Below are positions 34,750 through 43,574 of a stretch of 64,000 nt of DNA, in pieces. The DNA is from Mangrovimonas futianensis (GTDB lineage Bacteria; Bacteroidota; Bacteroidia; Flavobacteriales; Flavobacteriaceae). Position 1 is the stretch's first letter, and each line of letters opens with the position of its first letter. The notes under the pieces were generated by a model, which made no database searches, was not told the origin of the DNA, and was given only the letters and a program-made list of their open reading frames with translations. Made by a program: the position numbers and the translations under genes. The stretch covers positions 124,001 to 188,000 of the forward strand of contig NZ_JAJJNF010000001.1 of the NCBI RefSeq assembly GCF_021245805.1. The letters are read 5' to 3'.

Positions 34750-35734
34750 TACCTCTATTAAACCGCACAATTTTATCCTCCTGCTGTATATGAAAATATT
34801 TACAATTGGAGTGATGTGTAAATTCAAATGGACTATTCCAATCGATAACCGCAGTTTCTGTTGAAAATACATCATGCACATCAATATGTCCATTTGGGGA
34901 AATTCTTCTGAATACAACTCGGCATCCATCGGTCTCTAAAATTTCAAACCAAGCACCAGAACCAATACCAGATAGCCATTGAGCCTTTTGACCCGCGTGA
35001 TCCACTTTTTGGGGGATCAAAGTTCCTAAAGAACTGGGCTTGAAATCCTTTAAAGGATCAAGCAGACATTCTTTGTTTATCTTACCAACACCAGAGGAAA
35101 AAGGTTCGATAATTCCACTTTCTGAAACTTTAAAGACTCCCAAATCATTGGCCGCAGCCACAACATTTCCTATCGTACTAGGAGTAAATCTCTTTAAACG
35201 GATTAATTTTTTCTGGGTCACTTTATTAGTCGTTGAAGCTATCAAAACATCTGTTACAAATCTGGCACAATTAGAGGCCCTCTTCACAAAAGCCCCATAC
35301 CTAATAAGTAACTTATCCTGCATTGCCTTAATATAGGCTTGGGCCCTATCAAAAGCAACCTCATCACAAACAGATGCATACATATTACCTTCTCCATGGG
35401 TAAATTGTGGTTGTGTAGCCAAAAAAGACAAGATTTCTTCCAAATTTGTCATTTGACCATTCGTAAATTGGGCTTCCAGTGAAAAATCCAATTCACCATC
35501 TGTTTCTTTACTTCTCACTCGCCCCATTGGCTGTGGGGTAATATATCTGCCAAAGTCATAATAACAGATTTCACCTTTGCCCTTTTGAATAAGCACTAAT
35601 GCTGCATGACCTGCCCTTACATAATCCCTTTTTCCTATTCCTGCATATTTCAATAATGGCGAATACCACTCATTAGACACCTTAACAATAGTCTCTGGAT
35701 AAGCCAAAACAATAATGATTCCTGAGTTACTCAT
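34742..35734 (-). CDS. conserved flavobacterial protein (DUF6695-like)
   Basis: 330 aa from ATG at 35734, which overlaps the NRDE gene stop by 8 bp (ATGAGTAA). N-terminal half has a Cys-His-like context: HAALVLI near residue 45 and ASNCARFVTDVLI near residue 160, resembling papain-like or NlpC/P60-type hydrolases. The C-terminal half is beta-rich. I recognise the family only as a partner of NRDE genes. Cysteine hydrolase activity is a guess. Confidence 0.65.
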   Translation of the reverse strand: MSNSGIIIVLAYPETIVKVSNEWYSPLLKYAGIGKRDYVRAGHAALVLIQKGKGEICYYDFGRYITPQPMGRVRSKETDGELDFSLEAQFTNGQMTNLEEILSFLATQPQFTHGEGNMYASVCDEVAFDRAQAYIKAMQDKLLIRYGAFVKRASNCARFVTDVLIASTTNKVTQKKLIRLKRFTPSTIGNVVAAANDLGVFKVSESGIIEPFSSGVGKINKECLLDPLKDFKPSSLGTLIPQKVDHAGQKAQWLSGIGSGAWFEILETDGCRVVFRRISPNGHIDVHDVFSTETAVIDWNSPFEFTHHSNCKYFHIQQEDKIVRFNRGIN

Positions 35735-36452
35735 GAACAAAATTGGTTTTCGAAAATGTCTCCTGAACCATAGAATCTTCCTCTTGAAGATTTAAAAACT
35801 TAGTCTTAATTTCTTCCTTTTTCATCACTATTTGAGTGATACTGGTCGTTTTGACAAAACCACGATCCATAATAATACCATACTCCTTGTTCAAGTTATA
35901 CGTTTTGTGAAATTTCAGAAGAGATTTTTCATTTAGACTATGACCCTCTTTAAATTCTTTAAACCATTGATGTCGTTCCGATTTCATTTGCTCATCATAT
36001 AATGTCGTTGAGGACCAAATATGGGTTTTCAATTCTAATTTCTTTTGATGCACCTCTAATCCATCCCAAACGATTTCAAAAAAACAAAGCGAATCATTCC
36101 AATCGGCAGCTACAATGGTGAACGGTTCAACATCAGAAAAGTCAAATTTGGAAATACAATTCAAAAAATTATCAGCTATTAATAATTCCTTCACAACAAC
36201 CCCACGGCTCATTTTGTATTTATCCAGTCGTTTGTGTCTCGTGAAGCCGCCATTAAGGAGACAAATAACCCGTTGCTTATCACTTAAACCAATCCATGTT
36301 CCTCCAGCCACTTTATCCTTAGGACACCAAATAGTTACTCCTTCCTTAAAATAAATCTTTGGAGCAATGGTCTCCCTCTGCGGATCTTCATCCCTATTAG
36401 AAGTTAATACAAATCCACTATCTCCTATCGCAACTAGCGTTACTGTACACAT
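35727..36452 (-). CDS. NRDE (TANGO2-like) protein
   Basis: 241 aa. Starts MCTVTLVAI with Cys2 exposed after Met removal, then SNRDE at residues 18-22 that names the family; GGTWIGLSD follows. It has an Ntn-hydrolase-like layout (Cys2 nucleophile). Function in bacteria unknown; eukaryotic TANGO2 is tied to lipid or heme handling. Coupled to the 330-aa gene by an 8-bp overlap. Confidence 0.85.
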   Translation of the reverse strand: MCTVTLVAIGDSGFVLTSNRDEDPQRETIAPKIYFKEGVTIWCPKDKVAGGTWIGLSDKQRVICLLNGGFTRHKRLDKYKMSRGVVVKELLIADNFLNCISKFDFSDVEPFTIVAADWNDSLCFFEIVWDGLEVHQKKLELKTHIWSSTTLYDEQMKSERHQWFKEFKEGHSLNEKSLLKFHKTYNLNKEYGIIMDRGFVKTTSITQIVMKKEEIKTKFLNLQEEDSMVQETFSKTNFVHE

Positions 36453-36551
36453 AAATTAAGCAGTCTAAAATACTGGCGTGTAACTTACAAAATTTATGGC
36501 ATTTAACTTTGTTTTGATACTCTTGTTACACTAAAAACCACATAAAAAACA

Positions 36552-36559
36552 TACCTTTG
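36552..36559 (+). promoter_or_regulatory. -7 promoter element of pruA
   Basis: TACCTTTG, exact TANNTTTG match, 40 nt before the ATG. The nearest TTG (36523-36525) is 26 nt away. Confidence 0.45.
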
Positions 36560-36598
36560 TACTCCAAAATTTAGTAACACCATAAAATCATAAAATCT

Positions 36599-38224
36599 AT
36601 GGCGAACGCATTTTTCAATGTCCCAATTGCTGTAAATGAACCGGTCAAATCATATGCTCCAGGTTCTCCAGAAAGGGAAGAGGTTTTGAAAGCATACAAA
36701 GAGATGTTCAATGGTCAAATTGATGTCCCTCTTTATATCAATGGTCAGGATGTTTCCACAGGAAATACCAGAACCATGTCTCCTCCACATGACCATAAAC
36801 ATAGTGTAGGAACCTATCACTTAGCAGAAAAAAAACATGTAGAAGAAGCAATCTCAACAGCTTTAGAAGCTAGAAAATCTTGGTCTCAAATGCCATGGGA
36901 ACAGCGAGCAGGTATCTTTTTAAAAGCTGCAGAATTAATTGCTGGCCCTTACAGGGCTAGAATTAATGCCGCCACCATGATTGCTCAATCCAAAACCATT
37001 CATCAAGCCGAAATAGATGCTGCTTGCGAATTAATTGATTTCCTCCGTTTCAATGTGCAATACATGACTGACATTTATGCAGAGCAACCTGAAAGCACAT
37101 CAGATGCATGGAACCGTGTGGAATATAGACCTCTTGAAGGTTTTACTTATGCTGTAACACCATTTAATTTTACTGCAATTGCCGGAAACCTACCTTCATG
37201 TATGGCTTTAATGGGCAACGTGGTTGTATGGAAACCAAGTGACAGCCAAGTCTTTTCAGCAAAAGTTGTCATGGATGTTTTCAAAGAAGCAGGAGTTCCA
37301 GATGGTGTCATTAATGTTGTTTTTGGAGATCCAGTTATGATTTCGGACACCATTTTATCGCACCCAGATTTTTCTGGATTGCATTTTACAGGTTCTACTT
37401 TTATTTTTAAGGAACTGTGGAAACAAATTGGTAATAACATCCACAATTACAAAACCTACCCTAGAATTGTAGGCGAAACTGGTGGTAAAGATTTTATTAT
37501 CGCTCATAAATCCGCCAATGCAAAACAAGTAGCGACCGCTATTTCAAGAGGTGCCTTTGAATTGCAGGGACAAAAATGTAGCGCTGCTTCAAGAGCATAC
37601 ATTCCAGACAACCTTTGGGAAGATGTGAAAAACTATGTTATTGAAGACGTCAATTCCTTTAAAATGGGATCTCCAGAAGATATGGGTAATTTCATAACAG
37701 CTGTCATCCATGAAGGCTCTTTTGATAAATTGGCCAAATATATCGACCAAGCTAAAGCTGATGATGATGCTGAAATTATTGTTGGAGGTGGATATGACAA
37801 ATCTAAAGGTTACTTTATTGAGCCTACGGTTATTTTGACCACTAATCCGAAATACACAACTATGTGTACCGAATTGTTTGGCCCTGTCATCACCATATAT
37901 GTTTACGAAGCTGACAAATACTCTGAAACTCTTCAATTACTTGATGAAACTAGTGAATACGCCTTAACTGGAGCCGTTTTAGCAACAGACAGGTATGCTA
38001 TTAATGAAGCTACAAGAGCACTTGAAAATAGTGCTGGTAACTTCTATATCAATGACAAACCTACAGGAGCTGTTGTTGGACAACAACCATTTGGTGGAGC
38101 AAGAGCTTCAGGAACTAATGATAAAGCTGGAAGTGCACAAAACTTATTAAGATGGGTATCACCTAGACTTATTAAAGAAACATTTGTAACTCCAACAGAT
38201 TATAGATATCCATTTTTAGGATAA
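36599..38224 (+). CDS. pruA: L-glutamate gamma-semialdehyde dehydrogenase (P5C dehydrogenase)
   Basis: 541 aa. Oxidises glutamate semialdehyde to glutamate in proline degradation. The aldehyde dehydrogenase core is clear: TPFNFTAIAGNLP, VWKPSD, FTGST, the catalytic Glu in VGETGGKDF and the catalytic Cys in LQGQKCSAASR, and QQPFGGARASGTNDKAG at the end. It is the stand-alone eukaryote-like type, not PutA-fused. No proline dehydrogenase gene in this window. Confidence 0.96.
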   Translation: MANAFFNVPIAVNEPVKSYAPGSPEREEVLKAYKEMFNGQIDVPLYINGQDVSTGNTRTMSPPHDHKHSVGTYHLAEKKHVEEAISTALEARKSWSQMPWEQRAGIFLKAAELIAGPYRARINAATMIAQSKTIHQAEIDAACELIDFLRFNVQYMTDIYAEQPESTSDAWNRVEYRPLEGFTYAVTPFNFTAIAGNLPSCMALMGNVVVWKPSDSQVFSAKVVMDVFKEAGVPDGVINVVFGDPVMISDTILSHPDFSGLHFTGSTFIFKELWKQIGNNIHNYKTYPRIVGETGGKDFIIAHKSANAKQVATAISRGAFELQGQKCSAASRAYIPDNLWEDVKNYVIEDVNSFKMGSPEDMGNFITAVIHEGSFDKLAKYIDQAKADDDAEIIVGGGYDKSKGYFIEPTVILTTNPKYTTMCTELFGPVITIYVYEADKYSETLQLLDETSEYALTGAVLATDRYAINEATRALENSAGNFYINDKPTGAVVGQQPFGGARASGTNDKAGSAQNLLRWVSPRLIKETFVTPTDYRYPFLG

Positions 38225-38243
38225 TCTAAAATCAAATAAAAAG

Positions 38244-38276
38244 AAAAAACCTTGAAGTAATCTTCAAGGTTTTTTT
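38244..38276 (+). terminator. terminator of pruA
   Basis: Stem ACCTTGAAG / CTTCAAGGT, loop TAAT, T run of seven. 19 bp after the stop. Confidence 0.9.
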
Positions 38277-38320
38277 ATTTCTTAAACACCTGTATTCAAG
38301 TAAATTATTAGTAAAAAGTT

Positions 38321-38328
38321 TATCTTTA
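38321..38328 (+). promoter_or_regulatory. -7-like element of the T9SS hydrolase gene
   Basis: TATCTTTA, one mismatch from TANNTTTG, 28 nt before the ATG at 38357. Confidence 0.35.
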
Positions 38329-38356
38329 AGAAGTCAATTATTGAAAAAACTTACTT

Positions 38357-39997
38357 ATGAAACAATATTACCTCTTTCTACTATTACTTTTTCCTATATA
38401 CAATTTCGCCCAACCTGGTGGCGAGAGTGCCATTTCAACTATCAATTCAACCATTCCATACCAAGGTTATGATGAACCCATGCCCCAATTGGGAACTGGA
38501 GAATATAAAATCTATTACGACAATGTGGACGGCGTCCTGGACAAACCCATTTTTGTGGTAGATGGATTTGATCCTGGTGATGATCGAGACATTTCGCTTA
38601 TCTACCCTCTACTTGACTATGGTAATGGCGAAAACTTGGGAGATGACGTTAGAGATCAAGGGTTTGATATTGTAGTTTTAAATTTCCCCATATACACGAG
38701 TTCTACAGATGGAACTACCATTATAGATGGCGGTGCCGATTTTATCCAAAGGAATGCCTTTATATTGGTGGAGCTCATTAATACTATTAATGGGATGAAA
38801 ACGGGTACTGAAGAGAATGTGGTTGTTGGCCCAAGCATGGGTGGATTAATTTCCCGCTATGCTCTGAGATACATGGAGCAAAATAGTATGGATCATGACA
38901 CACGTTTGTTTATTTCTTTTGACACTCCCCATTTAGGAGCAAATGTTCCTATTGGCATCCAATATCTTTTCAACTATATGGTGAATGGAGATCCTTCACT
39001 TACTGAGGCCGAACCTTTTGTTAATAATTTATTGAATAGTGCAGCCGCAAAACAAATGTTGATTGACCATTACTTAGGTCATTTGCAATCCGGTTCCAGT
39101 TATGAACAAGATCCAAATCAAACTTTACCCATTGGCGCACCAAACTTTAGAGATACTTTCCAATCAGAACTCGATGCCATGGGATTTCCTGAAGATGTCA
39201 GAAACGTGGCTATCTCTAACGGAAGTGGCACTGGCATGATGACCGGAATACCAGGAATGGAATTATTAAATCACACCTTCGATACGGGACAGGTTGGCGG
39301 CCTTGATACGCAAGCTATCATCACATTACATTTTACTCCTTTGTCGAATCAATCCATAGAGGTAAACCATTTTATTGGTCAGGTTAACTTTTGGGGATGG
39401 CAGGACGTTTATACCTTTTCAGCAGATTCAGAAGCTACTTCATTCTCGGATGGTTTAGATAGTGCTCCTGGAGGACAATTTAACATGTATTCTTTTGATA
39501 ATGGCAGTAACCCTTTAATCGCCGAATTTGTTGCTAACCTAAACACGCAATATTTCAATTTTATCCCAACCTTAAGTTCTTTGGCAATTTCCGATTTGAA
39601 CTGGTATAATACACCCAATTTAGACAACTCCCCATTTGACAACACTTATATTCCTTCAAATAATGAACCTCATGTGACTTTGACTAATGGAAATGCAGCA
39701 TTTGCTCTCAATGAAATATTTAATGAAACCTTGACGAGTGAAGATGCATTGCAGAATAACATCAGCATAAGACTTGAAAAAAATCCAATTTCCGAATCCC
39801 TTTCGATAATTTCAAGTCATCAGTTGAATGATGCCGAAATATCCATTGTAGATTTAACTGGTAAAACGGTATATCAACAACACATGGATTTATCATTTAA
39901 AACCCAAATCCCTTTGCGATTGACTTCTGGCCTTTATGTTCTTAATATCAAAACGCAACAGAATGGCATTTTCCAATCCAAACTGATTGTTAAGTAA
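38357..39997 (+). CDS. T9SS-exported alpha/beta-hydrolase (esterase/lipase-like)
   Basis: 546 aa. Signal peptide MKQYYLFLLLLFPIYNFAQ. Residues about 50-270 form an alpha/beta-hydrolase core: PIFVVDGFDPGD (oxyanion loop) and VVVGPSMGGLISRY with nucleophile S160 (GxSxG); DTPHLGANVP follows, as in lipases. The last about 75 residues are a type A sorting-like domain (NPISESL, IVDLTGKTVY, LTSGLYVLNI). It should act at the cell surface on an ester or lipid; substrate unknown. Its stop faces rsmG after 3 bp. Confidence 0.82.
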   Translation: MKQYYLFLLLLFPIYNFAQPGGESAISTINSTIPYQGYDEPMPQLGTGEYKIYYDNVDGVLDKPIFVVDGFDPGDDRDISLIYPLLDYGNGENLGDDVRDQGFDIVVLNFPIYTSSTDGTTIIDGGADFIQRNAFILVELINTINGMKTGTEENVVVGPSMGGLISRYALRYMEQNSMDHDTRLFISFDTPHLGANVPIGIQYLFNYMVNGDPSLTEAEPFVNNLLNSAAAKQMLIDHYLGHLQSGSSYEQDPNQTLPIGAPNFRDTFQSELDAMGFPEDVRNVAISNGSGTGMMTGIPGMELLNHTFDTGQVGGLDTQAIITLHFTPLSNQSIEVNHFIGQVNFWGWQDVYTFSADSEATSFSDGLDSAPGGQFNMYSFDNGSNPLIAEFVANLNTQYFNFIPTLSSLAISDLNWYNTPNLDNSPFDNTYIPSNNEPHVTLTNGNAAFALNEIFNETLTSEDALQNNISIRLEKNPISESLSIISSHQLNDAEISIVDLTGKTVYQQHMDLSFKTQIPLRLTSGLYVLNIKTQQNGIFQSKLIVK

Positions 39998-40000
39998 GAC

Positions 40001-40630
40001 TTATCCTTTGAATTTAATGGGAAGGTGGACTATTTTTTTGGTTTCAAAAAAGTCTTCATCAAAATATTGGTTCAACTCAAATATTTGTGCTGTAGAAAAA
40101 TTCTCCAGTTCATCTGCCAAATCACCTCCTTTAAGATAAATCACCCCATTTTTTATTTCATGGAGACTCTTTTTAGCCACTTTCCCATTTATCCATCTTA
40201 CAAAGGTTGGCATTGCCGCCACCGCTCTGCTGACAATAAAATCATAAGTCTCATTGATTTCCTCAACCCGAGTATGTGTGGTTTTCACGTTTGTAAGTCC
40301 CAATCCTTCAACAACCTCATTGACCACTTTCAACTTTTTAGCAATACTGTCAACCAGATGAAACTGGCAATTTGGAAACATAATAGCCAATGGAATCCCT
40401 GGAAATCCTCCTCCTGTCCCTACATCCATAATTCTTGTATCATCCTTAAATTGGATAAACTTGGCAATAGCCAAAGAATGTAAAACATGTCTTAAATAAA
40501 GTTCATCAATGTCTTTTCTAGAGACTACATTGATTTTCAAATTCCAATCTTGGTACAATTCCTCAAGCTTTCGAAATTTATTAATTTGGTCTTCCGTTAG
40601 ATCAGGAAAATATTTAAGGATTAGGTCCAT
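40001..40630 (-). CDS. rsmG: 16S rRNA (guanine527-N7)-methyltransferase
   Basis: 209 aa. Motifs: FRKLEELYQDWNLKINVVSRKD at the start, RIMDVGTGGGFPGIPLAI (SAM loop), FHLVDSIAKKL and SRAVAAM. Complete and standard length for RsmG/GidB. Confidence 0.96.
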   Translation of the reverse strand: MDLILKYFPDLTEDQINKFRKLEELYQDWNLKINVVSRKDIDELYLRHVLHSLAIAKFIQFKDDTRIMDVGTGGGFPGIPLAIMFPNCQFHLVDSIAKKLKVVNEVVEGLGLTNVKTTHTRVEEINETYDFIVSRAVAAMPTFVRWINGKVAKKSLHEIKNGVIYLKGGDLADELENFSTAQIFELNQYFDEDFFETKKIVHLPIKFKG

Positions 40631-40645
40631 ACTCTAAATTTTCGA

Positions 40646-40653
40646 CAAAAGTA
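40646..40653 (-). promoter_or_regulatory. -7 promoter element of rsmG
   Basis: Reads TACTTTTG on the minus strand, an exact TANNTTTG match 16 nt before the ATG. Confidence 0.4.
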
Positions 40654-40711
40654 GGTAAATTATTGTGCATATTTTTATGAAAACTTTTTAAGGATAGGTT
40701 CACATTATATG

Positions 40712-40719
40712 TATCTTTG
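40712..40719 (+). promoter_or_regulatory. -7 promoter element of the desaturase gene
   Basis: TATCTTTG, exact TANNTTTG match, 53 nt before the ATG. It gives the desaturase-aminotransferase pair its likely start. Confidence 0.45.
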
Positions 40720-40771
40720 GCACGTTATAGTGTCAGGTAAGCATGTAACAATTTATGAAAATATTTGAACG

Positions 40772-41875
40772 ATGACGAACAAAACTTTATCATTTTCGAG
40801 AACAGATTCAGCTAACTTTTTTAGAACATTAAATAAGAGAGTTAACACCTATTTCAAAGAAAATGACATTAAAAGAACAGGAAATTGGAAACTTTGGGTA
40901 AAAACCATTGTCATGTTTTCTTTGTTTTTAGCCCCTTATTTTATACTACTCACTTTGGACATGCCGGGTTGGGCTCAATTACTTTTGACCATTGTCATGG
41001 GAATTGGAATGGCCGGAGTTGGCATGAATGTGATGCATGATGGAAACCATGGCTCCTACTCGAAGAAAGAATGGGTTAACCGTTTAATGGGTAGCAGCAT
41101 TTACATCTTAGCAGGTAACGTTTATAATTGGAAAGTGCAACATAATGTGTTGCATCATACGTATACCAATATTCATGGTCATGATGAAGATTTGGAAGCC
41201 GGAAGGATTCTTAGATTTTCAAAACATGCTGAATGGCGTTGGTACCATAGATTCCAACATTTTTATTCCATTTTACTTTACGGTCTACTTACCATTAATT
41301 GGGCAATAACGACCGACTGGCAGCAAATGAAACGTTACATGAAACGTAAATTATCATATGGGAAATTTCCAAATCCGGTTTGGAATTGGAGTAAATTGGT
41401 AATCTCAAAACTTATCTATGTAAGTGTTTGGATTGTATTGCCCCTTATTATCATGGATCATGTGACATGGTGGAAAATCCTTCTTGGTTTCTTCGTTATG
41501 CACTACACGGCAGGATTGATTTTGAGCGTGATTTTCCAATTGGCTCATGTCATGGAAGAAGCAGAAATGCCATTACCTGAAAAAGATGGTACAATGAAGA
41601 ATACTTGGGCCATTCACCAATTAAATACAACCGTTAATTTTTCCACCAAAAACAGAATTGTCAACTGGTTTACCGGTGGTTTAAACCACCAAGTGGAGCA
41701 TCATATATTTCCAAATATAAGCCATGTTCACTATTCAAAAATCTCTAAGATAGTTAGAGAAACTGCAAAAGAATTCAATTTACCGTATAACGAATATAAA
41801 ACAACCAGAAAAGCAGTAATCGCTCATTTCAGATACTTAAGAGAAATGGGAATGAAACCTGCCTTACAAGCATAA
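40772..41875 (+). CDS. membrane fatty acid desaturase (front-end, linoleoyl-CoA-type)
   Basis: 367 aa, four membrane helices. The three His boxes for di-iron are clear: HDGNH (HxxxH), HNVLHH (HxxHH) and HQVEHH (QxxHH). The Gln in the third box is typical of delta-5/6 type acyl desaturases. No cytochrome b5 domain. It inserts a double bond into membrane acyl chains using ferredoxin-type donors; regiochemistry cannot be read. Followed by aspC after 6 bp. Confidence 0.92.
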   Translation: MTNKTLSFSRTDSANFFRTLNKRVNTYFKENDIKRTGNWKLWVKTIVMFSLFLAPYFILLTLDMPGWAQLLLTIVMGIGMAGVGMNVMHDGNHGSYSKKEWVNRLMGSSIYILAGNVYNWKVQHNVLHHTYTNIHGHDEDLEAGRILRFSKHAEWRWYHRFQHFYSILLYGLLTINWAITTDWQQMKRYMKRKLSYGKFPNPVWNWSKLVISKLIYVSVWIVLPLIIMDHVTWWKILLGFFVMHYTAGLILSVIFQLAHVMEEAEMPLPEKDGTMKNTWAIHQLNTTVNFSTKNRIVNWFTGGLNHQVEHHIFPNISHVHYSKISKIVRETAKEFNLPYNEYKTTRKAVIAHFRYLREMGMKPALQA

Positions 41876-41881
41876 TTTTTT

Positions 41882-43072
41882 ATGGCGATGGACCAACTGT
41901 CTGACAGAATCAAAAGTTTGCCAAGTTCTGCAACCTTGGCTATGGCGGCAAAAGCAAGAGAGCTTAGAGCCGAAGGAAAAGATATTATAGGATTAAGTTT
42001 GGGAGAACCAGATTTTAACACTCCTGACTTCATTAAGGAAGCTGCTATACAAGCAGTGAATGACAATTACAATTCATATTCTCCAGTTGATGGATATGTG
42101 GATTTAAAGGAAGCGGTATGTCTTAAGTTTAAACGAGACAACGGCTTAGATTATAAACCAAATCAAATAGTGGTTTCTACTGGGGCTAAACAATCTATTG
42201 CCAATGTAGCTCAAGTGTTATTGAACCCAGGTGATGAAGTATTATTACCTGCTCCATATTGGGTAAGCTATTCAGCCATTGCAACCCTATGTGAAGCCAC
42301 TTATAAAGAGATTCCTTCTTCCATTGAAAATGATTTTAAAATCACTCCTGAGCAATTGGAAGCCGCCATTTCTCCAAAGACCAAAATGATTTTCTTCAAT
42401 TCGCCAAACAACCCAAGTGGGACTATTTATTCTGAAGAAGAATATAGAGCGTTGGCTAAAGTTTTAGAAAAATATCCAGATATCTATATTTTGTCTGATG
42501 AGATTTATGAGCATATTAGTTATGGTGCCAAAAACTTTAGTTTTGCTGCTATTCCAAATATGTACGATCGCACCATTACCGTTAATGGTTTGGCAAAAGC
42601 TTTTGCTATGACGGGTTGGCGTATTGGATACATCGGTGCCCCAGAATGGATTGCCAAGGCATGTACCAAAATGCAAGGACAAATAACTTCTGGAACCAAC
42701 TGTATTGCACAAAGAGCTGCTATTACGGCATTGACTGAATCTCCAGAAAGAATCCAATTCATGGTTGAGGAATTTAAAGAACGTCGTGATTTAATTTTAA
42801 AACTTTTAGGTGACATTGAAGGATTCCAATGCAATGTTCCTGAAGGAGCCTTTTATGTGTTCCCCAATGTTTCAGCCTTTTTTGGAAAAACTTTTAGAGG
42901 AAAAACCATCAACACGGCCTCCGATTTTGCCATGTATCTTTTAGAAGAAGCAAACGTCGCTACAGTTACTGGTGAAGCTTTTGGAAACTCCAATTGTATC
43001 AGAATTTCTTATGCTGCTTCCACCGAACAAATTATTGAAGCTGTTAAGCGCATAAAAGAAGCGCTATCATAA
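41882..43072 (+). CDS. PLP-dependent aspartate aminotransferase (class I)
   Basis: 396 aa. Fold type I aminotransferase of the thermophile AspC kind. PLP Lys in NGLAKAFAMTGWRIGY, NSPNNPSGT and ILSDEIYEH (Asp for the pyridine N), RISYAAS with the carboxylate-binding Arg. The second ATG at 41888 is equally possible. Transfers amino groups between aspartate and 2-oxoglutarate, likely with wider range. It is placed in an unrelated pair with a desaturase and followed by its own terminator. Confidence 0.93.
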   Translation: MAMDQLSDRIKSLPSSATLAMAAKARELRAEGKDIIGLSLGEPDFNTPDFIKEAAIQAVNDNYNSYSPVDGYVDLKEAVCLKFKRDNGLDYKPNQIVVSTGAKQSIANVAQVLLNPGDEVLLPAPYWVSYSAIATLCEATYKEIPSSIENDFKITPEQLEAAISPKTKMIFFNSPNNPSGTIYSEEEYRALAKVLEKYPDIYILSDEIYEHISYGAKNFSFAAIPNMYDRTITVNGLAKAFAMTGWRIGYIGAPEWIAKACTKMQGQITSGTNCIAQRAAITALTESPERIQFMVEEFKERRDLILKLLGDIEGFQCNVPEGAFYVFPNVSAFFGKTFRGKTINTASDFAMYLLEEANVATVTGEAFGNSNCIRISYAASTEQIIEAVKRIKEALS

Positions 43073-43097
43073 TTATTGAAATTGTAACGAATTATAA

Positions 43098-43128
43098 TAA
43101 GCCACCCAATGGGTGGCTTTCTTTTTTT
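43098..43128 (+). terminator. terminator of the aminotransferase gene
   Basis: Stem AAGCCACCC / GGGTGGCTT, loop AAT, then CTTTTTTT. Its T run touches the stop codon of the facing 88-aa gene. Confidence 0.85.
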
Positions 43129-43393
43129 AGAACATAAAATAGATCATAATAGATAGGACTACAAGAATGCAACATACTAATAAGAACTGATTAAAAAGTG
43201 TTCTTTTTCTAACTTGAATTTTTTGTTCCCGAATATCCCGAAGCATTTTAGGTGTTGCTTTTGGGTAATCTAAATTTAATTTAATGTTTTCATAACTACC
43301 TGAAAGGCCTTTAGACCTTGATCTCTGAGCCTTCATCTTCTCATTGTTTTTGAGAATAGTTATCATAGCTTGAGCTCCACCACCAAATCCCAT
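43127..43393 (-). CDS. small conserved membrane protein
   Basis: 88 aa. An N-terminal basic helix (ITILKNNEKMKAQRSRSKG), then a DYPKATPKMLRDIREQKIQ motif and a C-terminal membrane helix (FLLVCCILVVLSIMIYFMF). N-in tail-anchored type. I know it only as a conserved flavobacterial family; function unknown. The gap to trkH (181 bp) argues for its own promoter. Confidence 0.65.
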   Translation of the reverse strand: MGFGGGAQAMITILKNNEKMKAQRSRSKGLSGSYENIKLNLDYPKATPKMLRDIREQKIQVRKRTLFNQFLLVCCILVVLSIMIYFMF

Positions 43394-43574
43394 AATTACA
43401 GATTTTAAAAGTTAGACAAGTTAATCATACACCACTTGGCGTTATCAAACGTCAAGTATGGAAAAATAAAAGATATTGGTGAGTGATCAGCTGACCAGGA
43501 TATCAGTTAAGGATCTTTAAACGAAAAGTAACTTTAATATATAAGTAGCAACTATAAGAAAAATGTTACAAACT

